Part shown: positions 8,472-19,814 of the stretch, one piece after another
Numbering within the stretch: the stretch's first letter is position 1
Layout: each line of letters opens with the position of its first letter
Assembly (NCBI RefSeq): GCF_000420065.1
Contig: NZ_ATUF01000002.1
Span: 372,001-436,000, forward strand
Reading direction: 5' to 3'
Length of the DNA stretch: 64,000 nt
From: Varibaculum cambriense DSM 15806
Lineage (GTDB): Bacteria; Actinomycetota; Actinomycetes; Actinomycetales; Actinomycetaceae
The notes under the pieces: generated by a model
What the model was told of the DNA's origin: nothing
Seen by the model: the letters and a program-made list of their open reading frames with translations, nothing else
The model's database searches: none
Program-made: the position numbers and the translations under genes

Positions 8472-9521
8472 TTGATTAAATATCTGGGGTCAAAACGTAA
8501 CCTAGTACCCGCTTTAGGAAACATTGCTAGCGCTGCCGGTGCGCGCAGCGCTCTCGATCTTTTTTCCGGTACCACCCGGGTTGCCCAAGAGTTTAAGCGT
8601 CGCGGGATCTTCACCACTGCCTGCGACCTGGCCTCCTATAGTTATCAACTGGCGCGAACCTATATTGAAACCGATGCGGACACCGTTGATGTCGCTACCT
8701 TGCGCACCCATCTAGACGCCATGAGCTCCCTGGAAGGTAAAGAGGGTTATTTCACCGAGACTTTTTGTCGCCAGGCGCGCTTCTTCCAGCCCCACAATGG
8801 AAAGCGCATCGACGCTTGCCGGGATTACCTGATTGACCTGCAAGATGATCCGTTATTCCCGATATTATTAACCTCCTTGATGGAAGCCGCCGACCGGGTA
8901 GATTCCACCACCGGAGTCCAGATGGCCTATCTGAAAAAGTGGGCGCCGCGTTCCTATAACCAGTTAGAACTACGTTTGCCGCAGCTGTTGTCCGGCAAGG
9001 GACAGGCGCTGCAAGGCGATGCCCTGCAGCTAGTTGACCAGGTACCGACAGTGGATCTCGCCTATCTCGATCCCCCCTACAACCAGCACCGTTATTTCAC
9101 GAACTACCATATTTGGGAGACCCTGGTGCGTTGGGACTCCCCGGAAGCCTACGGGGTAGCGCGCAAACGGGTCGATGCCCGCGGCGATCAGCACCGCTCA
9201 GCGTTTAACTCCAAGCGCACTATGGCGCAAAGTTTCTTTTCTCTGCTTACCCGGGTACGAGCCAAAACCATCGTGGTTTCCTATAATGACGAGGCTTGGA
9301 TCGACGAGGACGAGATGGTTAACGCCATCTTGGAGGCCGGCTTTCCCCAGGTAAAAAAGTTTGGATTTTCGCAGCGCCGCTATGTGGGGGCAAAAATTGG
9401 GATCTATGATCCGCGAGGGAAAAAAGTGGGCAAGCCGGGAGCGGATCGTAATACCGAAAATGTGTTTGTAGGTGGCAGCAGTGCGACCGTTTCTCAGATC
9501 AGCGCGGCTTTACTCCCTTAA
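8472..9521 (+). CDS. D12-class adenine-specific DNA methyltransferase
   Basis: 349 residues from a TTG at 8472, chosen because AAGGAGG sits 4 nt upstream and the product then starts MIKYLGSKRN, as in other D12 (Dam-like) enzymes. Motif I is LDLFSGTTRVAQEF (SAM binding) and motif IV is DPPYNQHRY, the DPPY catalytic loop of N6-adenine methylases. Upstream in-frame ORF sequence to 8427 is less likely to be translated. No restriction endonuclease gene is adjacent, so it may be a solitary or regulatory methylase. The target site cannot be read from the sequence. Confidence 0.87.
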   Translation: MIKYLGSKRNLVPALGNIASAAGARSALDLFSGTTRVAQEFKRRGIFTTACDLASYSYQLARTYIETDADTVDVATLRTHLDAMSSLEGKEGYFTETFCRQARFFQPHNGKRIDACRDYLIDLQDDPLFPILLTSLMEAADRVDSTTGVQMAYLKKWAPRSYNQLELRLPQLLSGKGQALQGDALQLVDQVPTVDLAYLDPPYNQHRYFTNYHIWETLVRWDSPEAYGVARKRVDARGDQHRSAFNSKRTMAQSFFSLLTRVRAKTIVVSYNDEAWIDEDEMVNAILEAGFPQVKKFGFSQRRYVGAKIGIYDPRGKKVGKPGADRNTENVFVGGSSATVSQISAALLP

Positions 9522-9543
9522 GCTGTCCGGTAGTTAGCAGTTT

Positions 9544-9957
9544 TTAGTATTGGAGCCAGCCCTTAGCTTGCTGGGAGAGCTGCTCTAACAGAGATATTGC
9601 CTCTTGCGCCCGCGCTGCCGGCACCATCAAGTGATCATGATGCAGGCCAGATAAAACATTGCAAGGAATAGATTGGCTGGCCAGCTGGGAAGCTACAGTA
9701 AACGTCAACCCGGTTTCTTCGAGGGAAACGTCGCAGTCCAAAGTAATTCGACGATAGATCTTTTTCCCCGCGGCCAAACCCGCAGCTTTTGCCTGTTCTA
9801 AGGGCACGATTGAGGTGAGTCCTTCTTCCTCTCTTATCTGCGCAAACGGCTCTAACACCGCGGGCAACCCATCCCGCTCTGACAAGAACACATACTTGCC
9901 ATACATATGGGGATGCAGCTTAGACAATGCTAGATCAAAGTCAGAATACGAACTCAT
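9544..9957 (-). CDS. ACT-domain protein
   Basis: 137 residues. The C-terminal half (RRITLDCDVSLEETGLTFTVASQLASQSIPCNVL ... DHLMVPAARAQEAISLLEQL, given here in pieces) has the beta-alpha-beta-beta-alpha-beta pattern of ACT_7-type small-molecule-binding domains. The N-terminal ~60 residues resemble the companion segment seen in small aspartokinase-like ACT proteins. It probably binds an amino acid, but no partner enzyme is adjacent. It converges on the methylase gene, 22 bp apart. Confidence 0.7.
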   Translation of the reverse strand: MSSYSDFDLALSKLHPHMYGKYVFLSERDGLPAVLEPFAQIREEEGLTSIVPLEQAKAAGLAAGKKIYRRITLDCDVSLEETGLTFTVASQLASQSIPCNVLSGLHHDHLMVPAARAQEAISLLEQLSQQAKGWLQY

Positions 9958-10154
9958 AGTTTTAAGGTAGGGGGCTAAGGCCTGTCCGTGCTTTCTAGTC
10001 TCACACTCCGGTCGATATTTTCCGGTTTCAGCAGGTAAATACCAAAATTTTCAGGCGGTATTCAGCAACTTGTTTTAAAATACTGGCTCATTAATCCGGC
10101 CGCGAAAAGATCGGCTTCCGCCCGACCCCTTTAACCTTAATCCCGGCTTAAAAA

Positions 10155-10934
10155 TCAGGACATCCGTCGATAAACACTCATCACTGCCCGTGCCACCGCC
10201 GAGGGCGCTTCTAAAGGCACCAGATGCCCCGCGCGGGGCACCGAAACCACCCGGGTGCCGAGCGCCTTGGCCATCGCCTCGGCTTGCGCAGCAGTGGAGT
10301 TTTGATCTTGTTCCCCCCGAACCACCATTGCCGGTATTTGTGCTCGTCCCAGGGTCTCGAGACGGCCAGGACGAGCTGCCAAAGCACGCTGCGCCCAAGA
10401 GATGGCCTCCCCGGGTGCCTCGTTAATCCATTTTTCCATCAGCTCCGGAATCTTAGGGAAATCCGTGAGAGTCTCTTTGGCCAACATAGTGGGAATAGAC
10501 TTCACCAGTTGTTCCTGTGCCCTGCCTACCAAGGCACCGACTGCCATTTCTGTGCGCGCAGCCCGGGCGGCCGGAGTATCGATATCGGCTTTGGTCCCCA
10601 CGAGCACTACTCCGCCCACTAGACGCGGGTGCCGTTCAATCATCGCCTGTGCAGTATATCCCCCCATAGAGTTACCGCACACTAGTATTTTTTCAGCCCC
10701 TTCTGCACGAACCGCCTGGGCTACATAATCCGCATAGATTTCTAAAGAGGGCGGATCTAACGGAATCGGGGAATGGCCAAACCCGGGAGGATCAATTGCG
10801 ATCACCGGTACGCCCTCGAAACGACGCGCCACCCCTTCCCACATCCGATGGTCATAGGGGAAAGCTGCTAATAAAACTACTGCGGGAGTGCCCGCCATTC
10901 TATGCGCATCACGCGTAAAGATAGCCACGTTCAT
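10155..10934 (-). CDS. Alpha/beta hydrolase
   Basis: 259 residues from the ATG at 10934 (MNVAIFTRDAHRMAG); in-frame starts at 10943 and 10973 are also possible. The nucleophile elbow is GNSMGG (Ser), the acid is in VVRGEQDQN and the histidine in AGHLVPLE, a complete triad in the order expected for the family. The oxyanion region is LLAAFPYDHRMWEG. It resembles esterases and haloperoxidase-like hydrolases; the substrate is unknown. It is a single gene. Confidence 0.82.
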   Translation of the reverse strand: MNVAIFTRDAHRMAGTPAVVLLAAFPYDHRMWEGVARRFEGVPVIAIDPPGFGHSPIPLDPPSLEIYADYVAQAVRAEGAEKILVCGNSMGGYTAQAMIERHPRLVGGVVLVGTKADIDTPAARAARTEMAVGALVGRAQEQLVKSIPTMLAKETLTDFPKIPELMEKWINEAPGEAISWAQRALAARPGRLETLGRAQIPAMVVRGEQDQNSTAAQAEAMAKALGTRVVSVPRAGHLVPLEAPSAVARAVMSVYRRMS

Positions 10935-11039
10935 ATTCCCCATCTTCGCACAGCTCGGCGGACAGGGTCGCATAAACTGGCGTGATAGTTACGGAATTAT
11001 ATTTTCCGGTTTCTGAGAAACTCCCTAACGGGGAAAGCT

Positions 11040-11321
11040 CTAGAGGCCGCGTTCCCAACAGGAGCGGTGCCAGTGGCGACGCTGGTCTAGACCAGCTTGG
11101 GTACCGAAAAGAGAGTCGGTTCGCCAAGCCACCACATGTGCTTGTCCTACCTGGATCTCTTGGCTGCACCCGGGGCACAGATAGGTCTTACGCGCCTGGG
11201 ATAGGTATTGCACCTTAAATTCGCCATCTGGACGGGAAACTGCCCGCGGCATGGAAGCTAAAGATTCCATCCGTAGCGGACGATGCTCCCCCCAGGGACG
11301 CTTACGAGAGCGCCTAGCCAC
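11040..11321 (-). CDS. Small actinobacterial zinc-binding protein
   Basis: 93 residues. The basic N-terminus (MARRSRKRPWGEHRPLR) is followed by a probable zinc site CPGC ... HWHRSC, an HNH-like CxxC-HxxxC arrangement. Close homologues in actinobacteria are often labelled 'ATP/GTP-binding protein', but no nucleotide-binding motif is visible here. Its start abuts the stop of nagA (11322), so it is probably cotranscribed with it. The function is unknown. Confidence 0.6.
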   Translation of the reverse strand: MARRSRKRPWGEHRPLRMESLASMPRAVSRPDGEFKVQYLSQARKTYLCPGCSQEIQVGQAHVVAWRTDSLFGTQAGLDQRRHWHRSCWERGL

Positions 11322-12542
11322 TTAAAATACCCGGGATCCGCGTTTATAAACTTCCATAGGATTCAAATCTGCATCGGTGACCAGCAAATCAGCGAATTTC
11401 CCGGGAGCCACTTCCCCTAACTGAGGGTTGCCTAAGATTTTTGCCCCCTGCCTGGAAGCACAATACACCGCATCTACCAGCGGGATTCCTGCTTTATGGG
11501 CGATTTTAACCTGATTGATCAGATGGGAAGTTCCCCCCGCGAGGCCTCCCCCGCGCTGGCTTAAAGTGGCTACGCCTTCTTTGACAGTTACCGCTTGTCC
11601 GCCCAGGACGTAGTCACCGTCGCCCATACCGGTCGCCGCCATCGCATCGGTAACAAATACCATCTGTTCGCGCCCGATCAGTTCATAAACATTACGTATT
11701 AAAGAGGGAGCTACATGAGTGCCATCGGCGATTAGTTCTACGATTACTCCGCCGCCGGCTGCATCCGCCAGGATCTCCGGAACCGGTCCGGGCTCGCGGT
11801 GATGTATCGGTGCCATGCCGTTAAATAGGTGGGTTACCGTGGCGTGCGCGCAGCGGGCATGCGCCGCATGTTGCAGGGTTTGTCGTACTTCTACCAAGGC
11901 GTCCCGCATCTTCCCAGAACTGGTATCGGTATGACCAAAGGAGGGAACTGCCCCACCCGCGATCAAGGTTTCGGCCACTCCGGAAGGCCCCATCGCATAG
12001 GGTTTTTCAGGCGCGAAAGTCATCGACACCGCATAACCGCGCGAGGCAATCAACAGTTCGCGCGCTAAAGGTGCATTCGGGGCTTGAATATGGGCGGGAT
12101 TTTGGGCACCGCAATGCCCTTGAGCGATGAAAGGGCCTTCAAAATGGATACCCGCGAGTTTACCCGCCTCGCACATTCCGGCCAATAATTCTGCTTTTTC
12201 GCGCAATACCATCGGGGATTGGGTAACTAGGGAGGCTACCAGAGAAGTAGTTCCCCAGCGTAGATGTTCAGCCACTGCCGCCAACGCCTGGTCTTCAGTT
12301 TGCGCATCGGGGAATGAAACCCCGCCACCTCCGTGGCAGTGCACGTCGATCAACCCGGGCAGCACGTAGCGATCGTCGCTAGGAGCAGTGGCTGCCAAAA
12401 TTTCGTCACCAAAACCAGCTTCCTTAGCGGCAGTTGATTCCCCGATCCACACAATGGCATCTCCGGAAACTACCACTGCCCCATCGGTAATGATGCGACT
12501 CGCGGTTACTACTCGTCCGCGGATGGCGAATACTTCATTCAT
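11322..12542 (-). CDS. nagA: N-acetylglucosamine-6-phosphate deacetylase
   Basis: 406 residues, family-typical. The protein converts GlcNAc-6-P to glucosamine-6-P in amino sugar recycling. Metal and catalytic motifs are in order: DVHCHGGGG (~residue 67), HFEGPF, PSFGHTDTS, THLFNGMAPIHHREPG, IADGTHV and the catalytic Asp in VTDAMAATG; the C-terminal APGKFADLLVTD is typical of amidohydrolases. No nagB or transporter is adjacent. Confidence 0.93.
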   Translation of the reverse strand: MNEVFAIRGRVVTASRIITDGAVVVSGDAIVWIGESTAAKEAGFGDEILAATAPSDDRYVLPGLIDVHCHGGGGVSFPDAQTEDQALAAVAEHLRWGTTSLVASLVTQSPMVLREKAELLAGMCEAGKLAGIHFEGPFIAQGHCGAQNPAHIQAPNAPLARELLIASRGYAVSMTFAPEKPYAMGPSGVAETLIAGGAVPSFGHTDTSSGKMRDALVEVRQTLQHAAHARCAHATVTHLFNGMAPIHHREPGPVPEILADAAGGGVIVELIADGTHVAPSLIRNVYELIGREQMVFVTDAMAATGMGDGDYVLGGQAVTVKEGVATLSQRGGGLAGGTSHLINQVKIAHKAGIPLVDAVYCASRQGAKILGNPQLGEVAPGKFADLLVTDADLNPMEVYKRGSRVF

Positions 12543-12582
12543 AGCTACAATGCTCCTGCCCGATAAGTTGTATTGTCATTGC

Positions 12583-13281
12583 TTAAAACAGGCGCGATTC
12601 GGCGTCGTCTACTCCTCGCATGCTATCGTAATCCAAGGTTAGACAGCGAATCCCCCGATCCTCGGCAAGCGTTCTGGCCTGCGGTTTGATTACTTGTGCC
12701 GCAAAGATTCCCCGAACTTCCGGCATAATCGGATCGCGAGAAAGCAAATCTAGATAGCGGGTAAGTTGTTCGACGCCGTCGATTTCCCCGCGCCGCTTGA
12801 CTTCGATAGCAACATGGTTCAGCTCCGGGTCAAAGACCAGCAAATCCACCGGACCTACCGGAGTGGGATATTCCCGCCGGATTAATTCCCATCCAGATCC
12901 CAAGATTTCCGGGACTTGGGCAGCTAGCAGCTCTTGTAAGTGCGCCTCCACCCCGTCTTTTTGCAGTCCGGGATCCACCCCCAGCTCGCAACTGGTTTCC
13001 GAGAAAACCTCCCCGATCCGCAGCTTCAGCTGATCCCCAGTTTTCGCCGATTCTACTAGCCACACTTGCTCTACCCCGGCAGCCTCGTCCTCGGGCGGTA
13101 CCGGTAATTCTTCGATAGTAGCCGGCCCCGCCATCCAGTTCAGGGGTTTATAGGAGCCTCCATCGCAGTGAATCAGCACCGAAGAATCGGCTTTCACCAT
13201 GATCATGCGAGGCGCCATTGGCAAGAATGAGGTTAGACGACCGTGGTATTCAACGGAACAATTAGCGAAAAGTACGCGCAT
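12583..13281 (-). CDS. nucS: Mismatch-specific endonuclease NucS/EndoMS
   Basis: 232 residues. NucS replaces MutS/MutL-type mismatch repair in most actinobacteria by cutting both strands at mismatches. The C-terminal RecB-like nuclease core is visible: [24 protein letters not shown] (split here as GPVDLLVFD and IEVKRR), giving the D-ExK active site, followed by GVEQLTRYL. The N-terminus [16 protein letters not shown] is the DNA-binding domain. It sits beside the DUF2550 gene and the atp operon, the usual actinobacterial position. Confidence 0.93.
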   Translation of the reverse strand: MRVLFANCSVEYHGRLTSFLPMAPRMIMVKADSSVLIHCDGGSYKPLNWMAGPATIEELPVPPEDEAAGVEQVWLVESAKTGDQLKLRIGEVFSETSCELGVDPGLQKDGVEAHLQELLAAQVPEILGSGWELIRREYPTPVGPVDLLVFDPELNHVAIEVKRRGEIDGVEQLTRYLDLLSRDPIMPEVRGIFAAQVIKPQARTLAEDRGIRCLTLDYDSMRGVDDAESRLF

Positions 13282-13347
13282 GGGAATCTATTCTAGGCTA
13301 TAGGCAAACATGGTTCACCCGATCGATTATGGGGTTTACAAAGCCCT

Positions 13348-13767
13348 TTACCAGGACTGGGGAATTTCGCGAGGAGGAGCCGCCTCTGCCCAGGATACGA
13401 GGCCGGCGTGGTCGTCCTCGGAAAGAAACAGCCAAAAACGATGTGTATTCACCGTGACCGGTACCGCTACGTTCCGTATCCCTTTTTTGGACAGGTAATT
13501 GTGGACTTTCCCTAACTCTATCTGCCGGCGTGGCCAGGTTTTATCGGGACGGAAAGAAAGACCCGCTGCCTTATACCAGTTCAAAGACTCGGCCTCATAG
13601 ACTGCGCAGCCCTCGGTCCATCCGGAGGTTACGTCCGGTCGATAGGAGCACAAAAAAGCGCCCTGACGATATAACCGGTTCATGCGCCACAGAAAATATG
13701 TCGCTATTAATGCCACTAGGGCGGCAATCACCAAAATGATGAGCAGAAGAACTTTGAGCGCCGTCAT
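13348..13767 (-). CDS. DUF2550 family membrane protein
   Basis: 139 residues. One N-terminal membrane helix (LLLIILVIAALVALIATYFL) is followed by a ~110-residue domain with conserved tryptophans (SGWTEGCAVYEAESLNWYKA). DUF2550 genes lie between atpC and nucS in many actinobacteria, as here. The function is unknown. It is 38 bp downstream of atpC and likely on the same transcript. Confidence 0.8.
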   Translation of the reverse strand: MTALKVLLLIILVIAALVALIATYFLWRMNRLYRQGAFLCSYRPDVTSGWTEGCAVYEAESLNWYKAAGLSFRPDKTWPRRQIELGKVHNYLSKKGIRNVAVPVTVNTHRFWLFLSEDDHAGLVSWAEAAPPREIPQSW

Positions 13768-13805
13768 GGCCTAACTATATCGCCTAAAACCAAATCTTTT
13801 TCGGT

Positions 13806-14062
13806 TTACAACCCATCAACGACGATGGTTACCTTATCCTCGTCAACGGAAACAAATCCCGGAACTACTTCAAAAACCCGGGCATCCGGGTCGTTCTCTT
13901 TCATCCCGACTTTAACTTTTCCCGCGGTAATAGTACCCAAAAAAGGGAGGTGACCAGGCAAAATCCCCAGCGAGCCTTCGGTAGTGGGCAGGGAGACGAA
14001 TCCCGCCTGCCCACTAAACAGCTCCCCAGAGCGGGTAACTACTTTAACCGAAAGCGAACTCA

Positions 14063-14063
<1 letters not shown>
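13806..14063 (-). CDS. atpC: ATP synthase F1 epsilon subunit
   Basis: 85 residues, a short form holding only the N-terminal beta-sandwich (LSVKVVTRSGELFSGQAGFV, TTEGSLGILPGHLPFL, VFEVVPGFVSVDEDKVTIV). The inhibitory C-terminal helices found in about 130-residue epsilons are absent. The start overlaps the atpD stop (TAATG). Confidence 0.95.
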
Positions 14064-15535
<1,472 letters not shown>

Positions 15536-16459
15536 CTAGCGACCGGCGGCCAAAGCTTCTGCCCCGCCGACGATCTCCGTTATTTCAGTAGTAATTTCTG
15601 CCTGACGTGCGTTATTAGCCAGGCGAGTGTAACGCTCAATCATGTCCTGGGCGTTATCGCTTGCAGTGTGCATTGCGGTTTGCCTGCTGGCGAGCTCACT
15701 GGCAGCTGCTTGCAGCAGCGCCGAGCGAATCCGCGAACGCACATACATGGGCAAGATCTGGTCTAGAACGGCCTCTGGGCTGGGCTCGAACTCGTATAGC
15801 GGGGGTACCTTGCTCTGCGGCTCATCCAGGTTGATATCCATCTCTTCCGCTTCTTCTTCCGAGATGACCTCCAGTGGCAACATTTTGCGCACTATCGGAA
15901 CCTGTTTGACCATGTTCACGTAACGGGTGAATACCAGGTATACCTCACAGACTCCCTGGTGAATCACATCTGCCAAGAAAGCGTCGGTAAGGACATCGGC
16001 GATCTCGTAAGATTGCTCGATGGTGGGAGAATCCGAGTTACCACTCCAGGACTGTTCCACCGGAACTCCGCGGAAGCGAAAGTAACTTTCGGCCTTGCGC
16101 CCATAGGCGTAAAGCACCGGCTCTTTACCCTGTTCTTTTAGCTGATCCACCAGTTTTTCGGTTTCCCGCAAAATAGAGGCCGAATAAGCTCCCGCTAAAC
16201 CACGATCGGAGGTAACACACATGACTGCTACCCGATCGGTATCCAGCCGCTCCCTGGTGATCGGATGATCAAAGGAAGAGTGTATCGCTAAAGCCGCCAA
16301 AGCCTGCGTGATTGCCGTATCGAAGGGCGTGGACTGAGTGGCAGCTTCGCGAGCCTTCCCGATCCGCGAGGCCGCGATCAGCTCCATAGCATGAAAGACC
16401 TTGCCCAGCGTCTGCGTGGCCTTGATCTTCTGCTTATATATCCGCTGCTTTCCGCTCAA
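15536..16459 (-). CDS. atpG: ATP synthase F1 gamma subunit
   Basis: 307 residues. The central rotor shaft has its N-terminal coil (GKQRIYKQKIKATQTLGKVF, then AMELIAASRIGKA) and C-terminal coil (ASELASRQTAMHTASDNAQD) at the two ends, as expected. The middle contains an acidic insertion (SEEEAEEMDINLDEPQSKV) typical of actinobacterial gammas. It starts 2 bp after the atpA stop. Confidence 0.96.
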   Translation of the reverse strand: MSGKQRIYKQKIKATQTLGKVFHAMELIAASRIGKAREAATQSTPFDTAITQALAALAIHSSFDHPITRERLDTDRVAVMCVTSDRGLAGAYSASILRETEKLVDQLKEQGKEPVLYAYGRKAESYFRFRGVPVEQSWSGNSDSPTIEQSYEIADVLTDAFLADVIHQGVCEVYLVFTRYVNMVKQVPIVRKMLPLEVISEEEAEEMDINLDEPQSKVPPLYEFEPSPEAVLDQILPMYVRSRIRSALLQAAASELASRQTAMHTASDNAQDMIERYTRLANNARQAEITTEITEIVGGAEALAAGR

Positions 16460-16461
16460 GG

Positions 16462-18117
16462 TTAATCCTTTTTATCTTTCTTGTTGTGGCGATCTACCAC
16501 CAGTTTTTCGCTATCGTGCTCAGCTTCGGAAACTTCTTCTGGAATATTAACTTCCGATTCGAGAACTCCCTGGGAAGAAACGAAACCGCTACGGAATTTT
16601 TCGACCGCCGCTTTTAAGGCTTGCTCCGTATTGGAATCGAACTGCCCAGTTTCTTTGATCTTGGCGGGTACATCCGAGTTCGCATGCAGATAAGCCAGCA
16701 TCTCCGACTCGAAGCGGTGCACATCAGAAACCTCAATATCGTCCAGATATCCGCTGGTTCCTGCCCAAATCGAGCAAACCTGATCCTCAACCTCATAGGG
16801 AGTTGCCTGCGGCTGACGCAGCAATTCCATCAGCCGCGCACCCCGAGTTAGCTGCCGCTTGGTGGTGGCATCCAAATCGGAAGCGAACATCGCGAAAGCC
16901 TGCATATCGCGGTACTGTGCCAAAGTAATCTTCAAAGTACCAGAGACTTTCTTCATCGCTTTGACCTGCGCATCGCCGCCTACACGAGAAACTGAAATCC
17001 CCACGTCCACCGCCGGACGCTGGTTCGAGTTGAACAGATCCGACTGCAAGAAAATCTGGCCATCAGTAATCGAAATGACGTTGGTGGGAATATAGGCCGA
17101 CACGTCATTGTCTTTGGTTTCAATCAAAGGCAAGCCGGTCATCGAGCCTCCGCCCAGCTCATCCGAAAGCTTGGCGCAGCGCTCTAGCAGCCGCGAGTGC
17201 AGGTAGAAAACATCACCGGGGTAGGCTTCGCGCCCCGGCGGGCGACGCAGCAATAGAGAAACGCTACGGTAGGCTTCTGCCTGCTTGGACAGATCGTCAA
17301 AAATGATGAGGACGTGCTTACCCTGGTACATCCAGTGCTGACCGATAGCCGAACCGGTGTAGGGTGCCAGATATTTGAAGCCGGCAGAATCGGAAGCGGG
17401 AGCTGCCACGATGGTGGTGTATTCCATGGCTCCGGCGGCCTCTAACTGGCCGCGTACGCTGGCGATGGTAGAACCTTTTTGACCAACCGCCACGTAAATG
17501 CAGCGCACCTGCTTGTTGGGATCACCACTTTCCCAGTTCTCGCGCTGGTTAAGTACGGCGTCAATCGCAATCGCAGTCTTACCGGTCTGGCGATCCCCAA
17601 TGATCAGCTGCCGCTGACCGCGCCCAATCGGAATCATAGAGTCGATGGCTTTTAGACCGGTCTGCAGGGGCTCGTGCACGGATTTACGCATCATCACCCC
17701 GGGAGCCTGCAGCTCCAAGACTCGGCGTCCTTCGATATCCCCAATCTCGCCCAGGCCGTCTAGGGGCTGCCCCATGGGATCAACCACGCGCCCTAGATAT
17801 CCGTCACCCACAGGAACGGATAACACCTCTCCGGTACGGCGCACCGGTTGGCCCTCTTCAATACCAGAAAAGTCCCCTAGTACAATCGCGCCGATCATGC
17901 GATCTTCCAAGTTCATTGCCAATCCGGTGGTGCCGTCAGCGAACTTGAGAAGTTCATTCGCCATTGCCCCCGGCAAGCCCTCAATCTGCGCGATACCATC
18001 AGCCGCCATCACTACATGCCCGATTTCGTCCTCGGTAGAGCGAGTGGGCTCATAGGAGCTTACGAAGTCCGCGAGGGCGTCACGAATCTTCTCCGGTTGG
18101 ATTTGAAGTTCAGCCAT
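16462..18117 (-). CDS. atpA: ATP synthase F1 alpha subunit
   Basis: 551 residues from the ATG at 18117 ([13 protein letters not shown]), chosen over an upstream in-frame extension because it matches the family N-terminus and has AGGAAAAGG upstream. The non-catalytic nucleotide site is [10 protein letters not shown]; the arginine finger lies in [18 protein letters not shown]. The C-terminal tail ends in a charged stretch ([17 protein letters not shown]) longer than in many relatives. Confidence 0.97.
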   Translation of the reverse strand: MAELQIQPEKIRDALADFVSSYEPTRSTEDEIGHVVMAADGIAQIEGLPGAMANELLKFADGTTGLAMNLEDRMIGAIVLGDFSGIEEGQPVRRTGEVLSVPVGDGYLGRVVDPMGQPLDGLGEIGDIEGRRVLELQAPGVMMRKSVHEPLQTGLKAIDSMIPIGRGQRQLIIGDRQTGKTAIAIDAVLNQRENWESGDPNKQVRCIYVAVGQKGSTIASVRGQLEAAGAMEYTTIVAAPASDSAGFKYLAPYTGSAIGQHWMYQGKHVLIIFDDLSKQAEAYRSVSLLLRRPPGREAYPGDVFYLHSRLLERCAKLSDELGGGSMTGLPLIETKDNDVSAYIPTNVISITDGQIFLQSDLFNSNQRPAVDVGISVSRVGGDAQVKAMKKVSGTLKITLAQYRDMQAFAMFASDLDATTKRQLTRGARLMELLRQPQATPYEVEDQVCSIWAGTSGYLDDIEVSDVHRFESEMLAYLHANSDVPAKIKETGQFDSNTEQALKAAVEKFRSGFVSSQGVLESEVNIPEEVSEAEHDSEKLVVDRHNKKDKKD

Positions 18118-18145
18118 GAAATTGCCTTTTCCTAACGTTCCGGTA

Positions 18146-18976
18146 CTACCCGGCCAGTTTCTGCTTTGTTTCTTGAATGATGGTAGCCAAAGAGCCATCG
18201 AAAATTTGGGAACCCACCCGAACTTTCATGCCCCCTAGCACCGAAGGTTCTACGCTCACCTGTAGGTGAATGTTTTTTTGATAGCGCCGCGACAAGATGT
18301 CCCGGAGTCGTTCTGCTTGAGCATCGGCAAGCGGCGTCGCCACCTGCACCGTTGCCACCAGAGCATCTCCGGCAGCTGCCAGGTCACGACGCATATGACG
18401 CAAGTTTCCGGTTAGGGAAACCGAATTCTCAAGTTTGCCATCCCGACTAACTGCACTAACGGCGCGGACTGCCAAAGTTGTTGCCGGCCGTGACAGACTG
18501 GAGCCGAACAGTTCTTTTAGCAAGCGCACTCGATATTTGGAGTCTCGATTACGATCCGAAAGCGCGGAACGTACCTGCTGATTAGCGCGCACGAATCGTT
18601 CCAAAGCAAATATTTCGTCCGCAATCTCGATGGCTTTACCCTCGATTTGAGCACCGCATTGCACTGCGTATTCACCGAGACTTTCAATCACGGTGGGCAG
18701 TTCTTGGGAGCTGGGAGCCGCGCTAAGAGCAGTCTGTACTGTAGTCACCGCTACTTCTGACAGGTTATCCGCCAAAGCGGCGAGCAATCCCGCCCGATCT
18801 TGGTGGTTACGAGCCGGATCGGTGAGCGCCAATGCAATCCTAGTTGAGCCTTGCACCAGGTCAGAGAGTACAAAGAGGTCATCTGCCCAGTCGTAAAAAC
18901 TGTGAGCAGCTACGCCCGTTTGCTGGGCTAAAACCGCTTTGCCCTGCTCTAGGGCTTGCCTACTGGATGCTCGCAT
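18146..18976 (-). CDS. atpH: ATP synthase F1 delta subunit
   Basis: 276 residues, the longer actinobacterial type. The stator subunit links F1 to the b-subunit. The C-terminal signature is [29 protein letters not shown] (seen as [17 protein letters not shown]). The start overlaps the atpF stop in a TAATG, implying coupling. Confidence 0.95.
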   Translation of the reverse strand: MRASSRQALEQGKAVLAQQTGVAAHSFYDWADDLFVLSDLVQGSTRIALALTDPARNHQDRAGLLAALADNLSEVAVTTVQTALSAAPSSQELPTVIESLGEYAVQCGAQIEGKAIEIADEIFALERFVRANQQVRSALSDRNRDSKYRVRLLKELFGSSLSRPATTLAVRAVSAVSRDGKLENSVSLTGNLRHMRRDLAAAGDALVATVQVATPLADAQAERLRDILSRRYQKNIHLQVSVEPSVLGGMKVRVGSQIFDGSLATIIQETKQKLAG

Positions 18977-19530
18977 TATTTCCTAACACTTTCCTTTTCG
19001 CAGGAGGTTTCCAGTTGATCCAGAAAACGGTCAATTACCCGTGAAGACAGATCCCGATCCGCCAACTGTTCGCCCACAATATTCTCTGCTAGTTCTGCAG
19101 CCAGCATCCCGACTTCAGTCTTTAGAGAAATCTCTGCCGCTTGTCGGTTCGCTTCTACCTGCCGCTGCGCCTGAGCGCTAATGCGTTCAGCTTCCTGGGT
19201 AGCTTGGGCTTTCGCTTCCGTCACAATCCGCTTTGCGCTCTCTTGCGCGTCAGAACGGATTTGGGCTGCTTCCTCGTGAGCCTGTCGCAACGCCAGTTCA
19301 GATTGGGCGTTAGCATCAGCGATTTCCTGTTTCGCCTGCTCCGCCTTTTCCAAACCTTCCTTAATAGTGGTGGCGCGCTGATCGGTAATTTCTTTGTACT
19401 TGGGATAAACGTACTTCAAAATCACGAAGAAGAAGATCGCGATAATAATCGCAGACCAAACCAACTCGGGAATCGCAGGTAGCAGAATATTGTGTTCACC
19501 TGCCTCGGCCTGCTGAATCATGTTTAACAT
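18976..19530 (-). CDS. atpF: ATP synthase Fo b subunit
   Basis: 184 residues from the ATG at 19530, preceded by AGGGA at a good distance. One N-terminal membrane helix (LVWSAIIIAIFFFVILKYVY) leads into a long alanine/glutamate/glutamine-rich coiled coil (EQAKQEIADANAQSELALRQ and on), the peripheral stalk. It is a single b subunit, with no separate b'. A TTG immediately upstream (19533) is less likely. Confidence 0.95.
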   Translation of the reverse strand: MLNMIQQAEAGEHNILLPAIPELVWSAIIIAIFFFVILKYVYPKYKEITDQRATTIKEGLEKAEQAKQEIADANAQSELALRQAHEEAAQIRSDAQESAKRIVTEAKAQATQEAERISAQAQRQVEANRQAAEISLKTEVGMLAAELAENIVGEQLADRDLSSRVIDRFLDQLETSCEKESVRK

Positions 19531-19553
19531 CAAGTTTCCCTTTTGCGATTAGA

Positions 19554-19814
<261 letters not shown>

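Noticed and set aside
10075-10398. 107-residue leftward ORF inside the alpha/beta hydrolase gene
   Set aside because: A frame shadow of the hydrolase gene with low-complexity Gly/Ser content.
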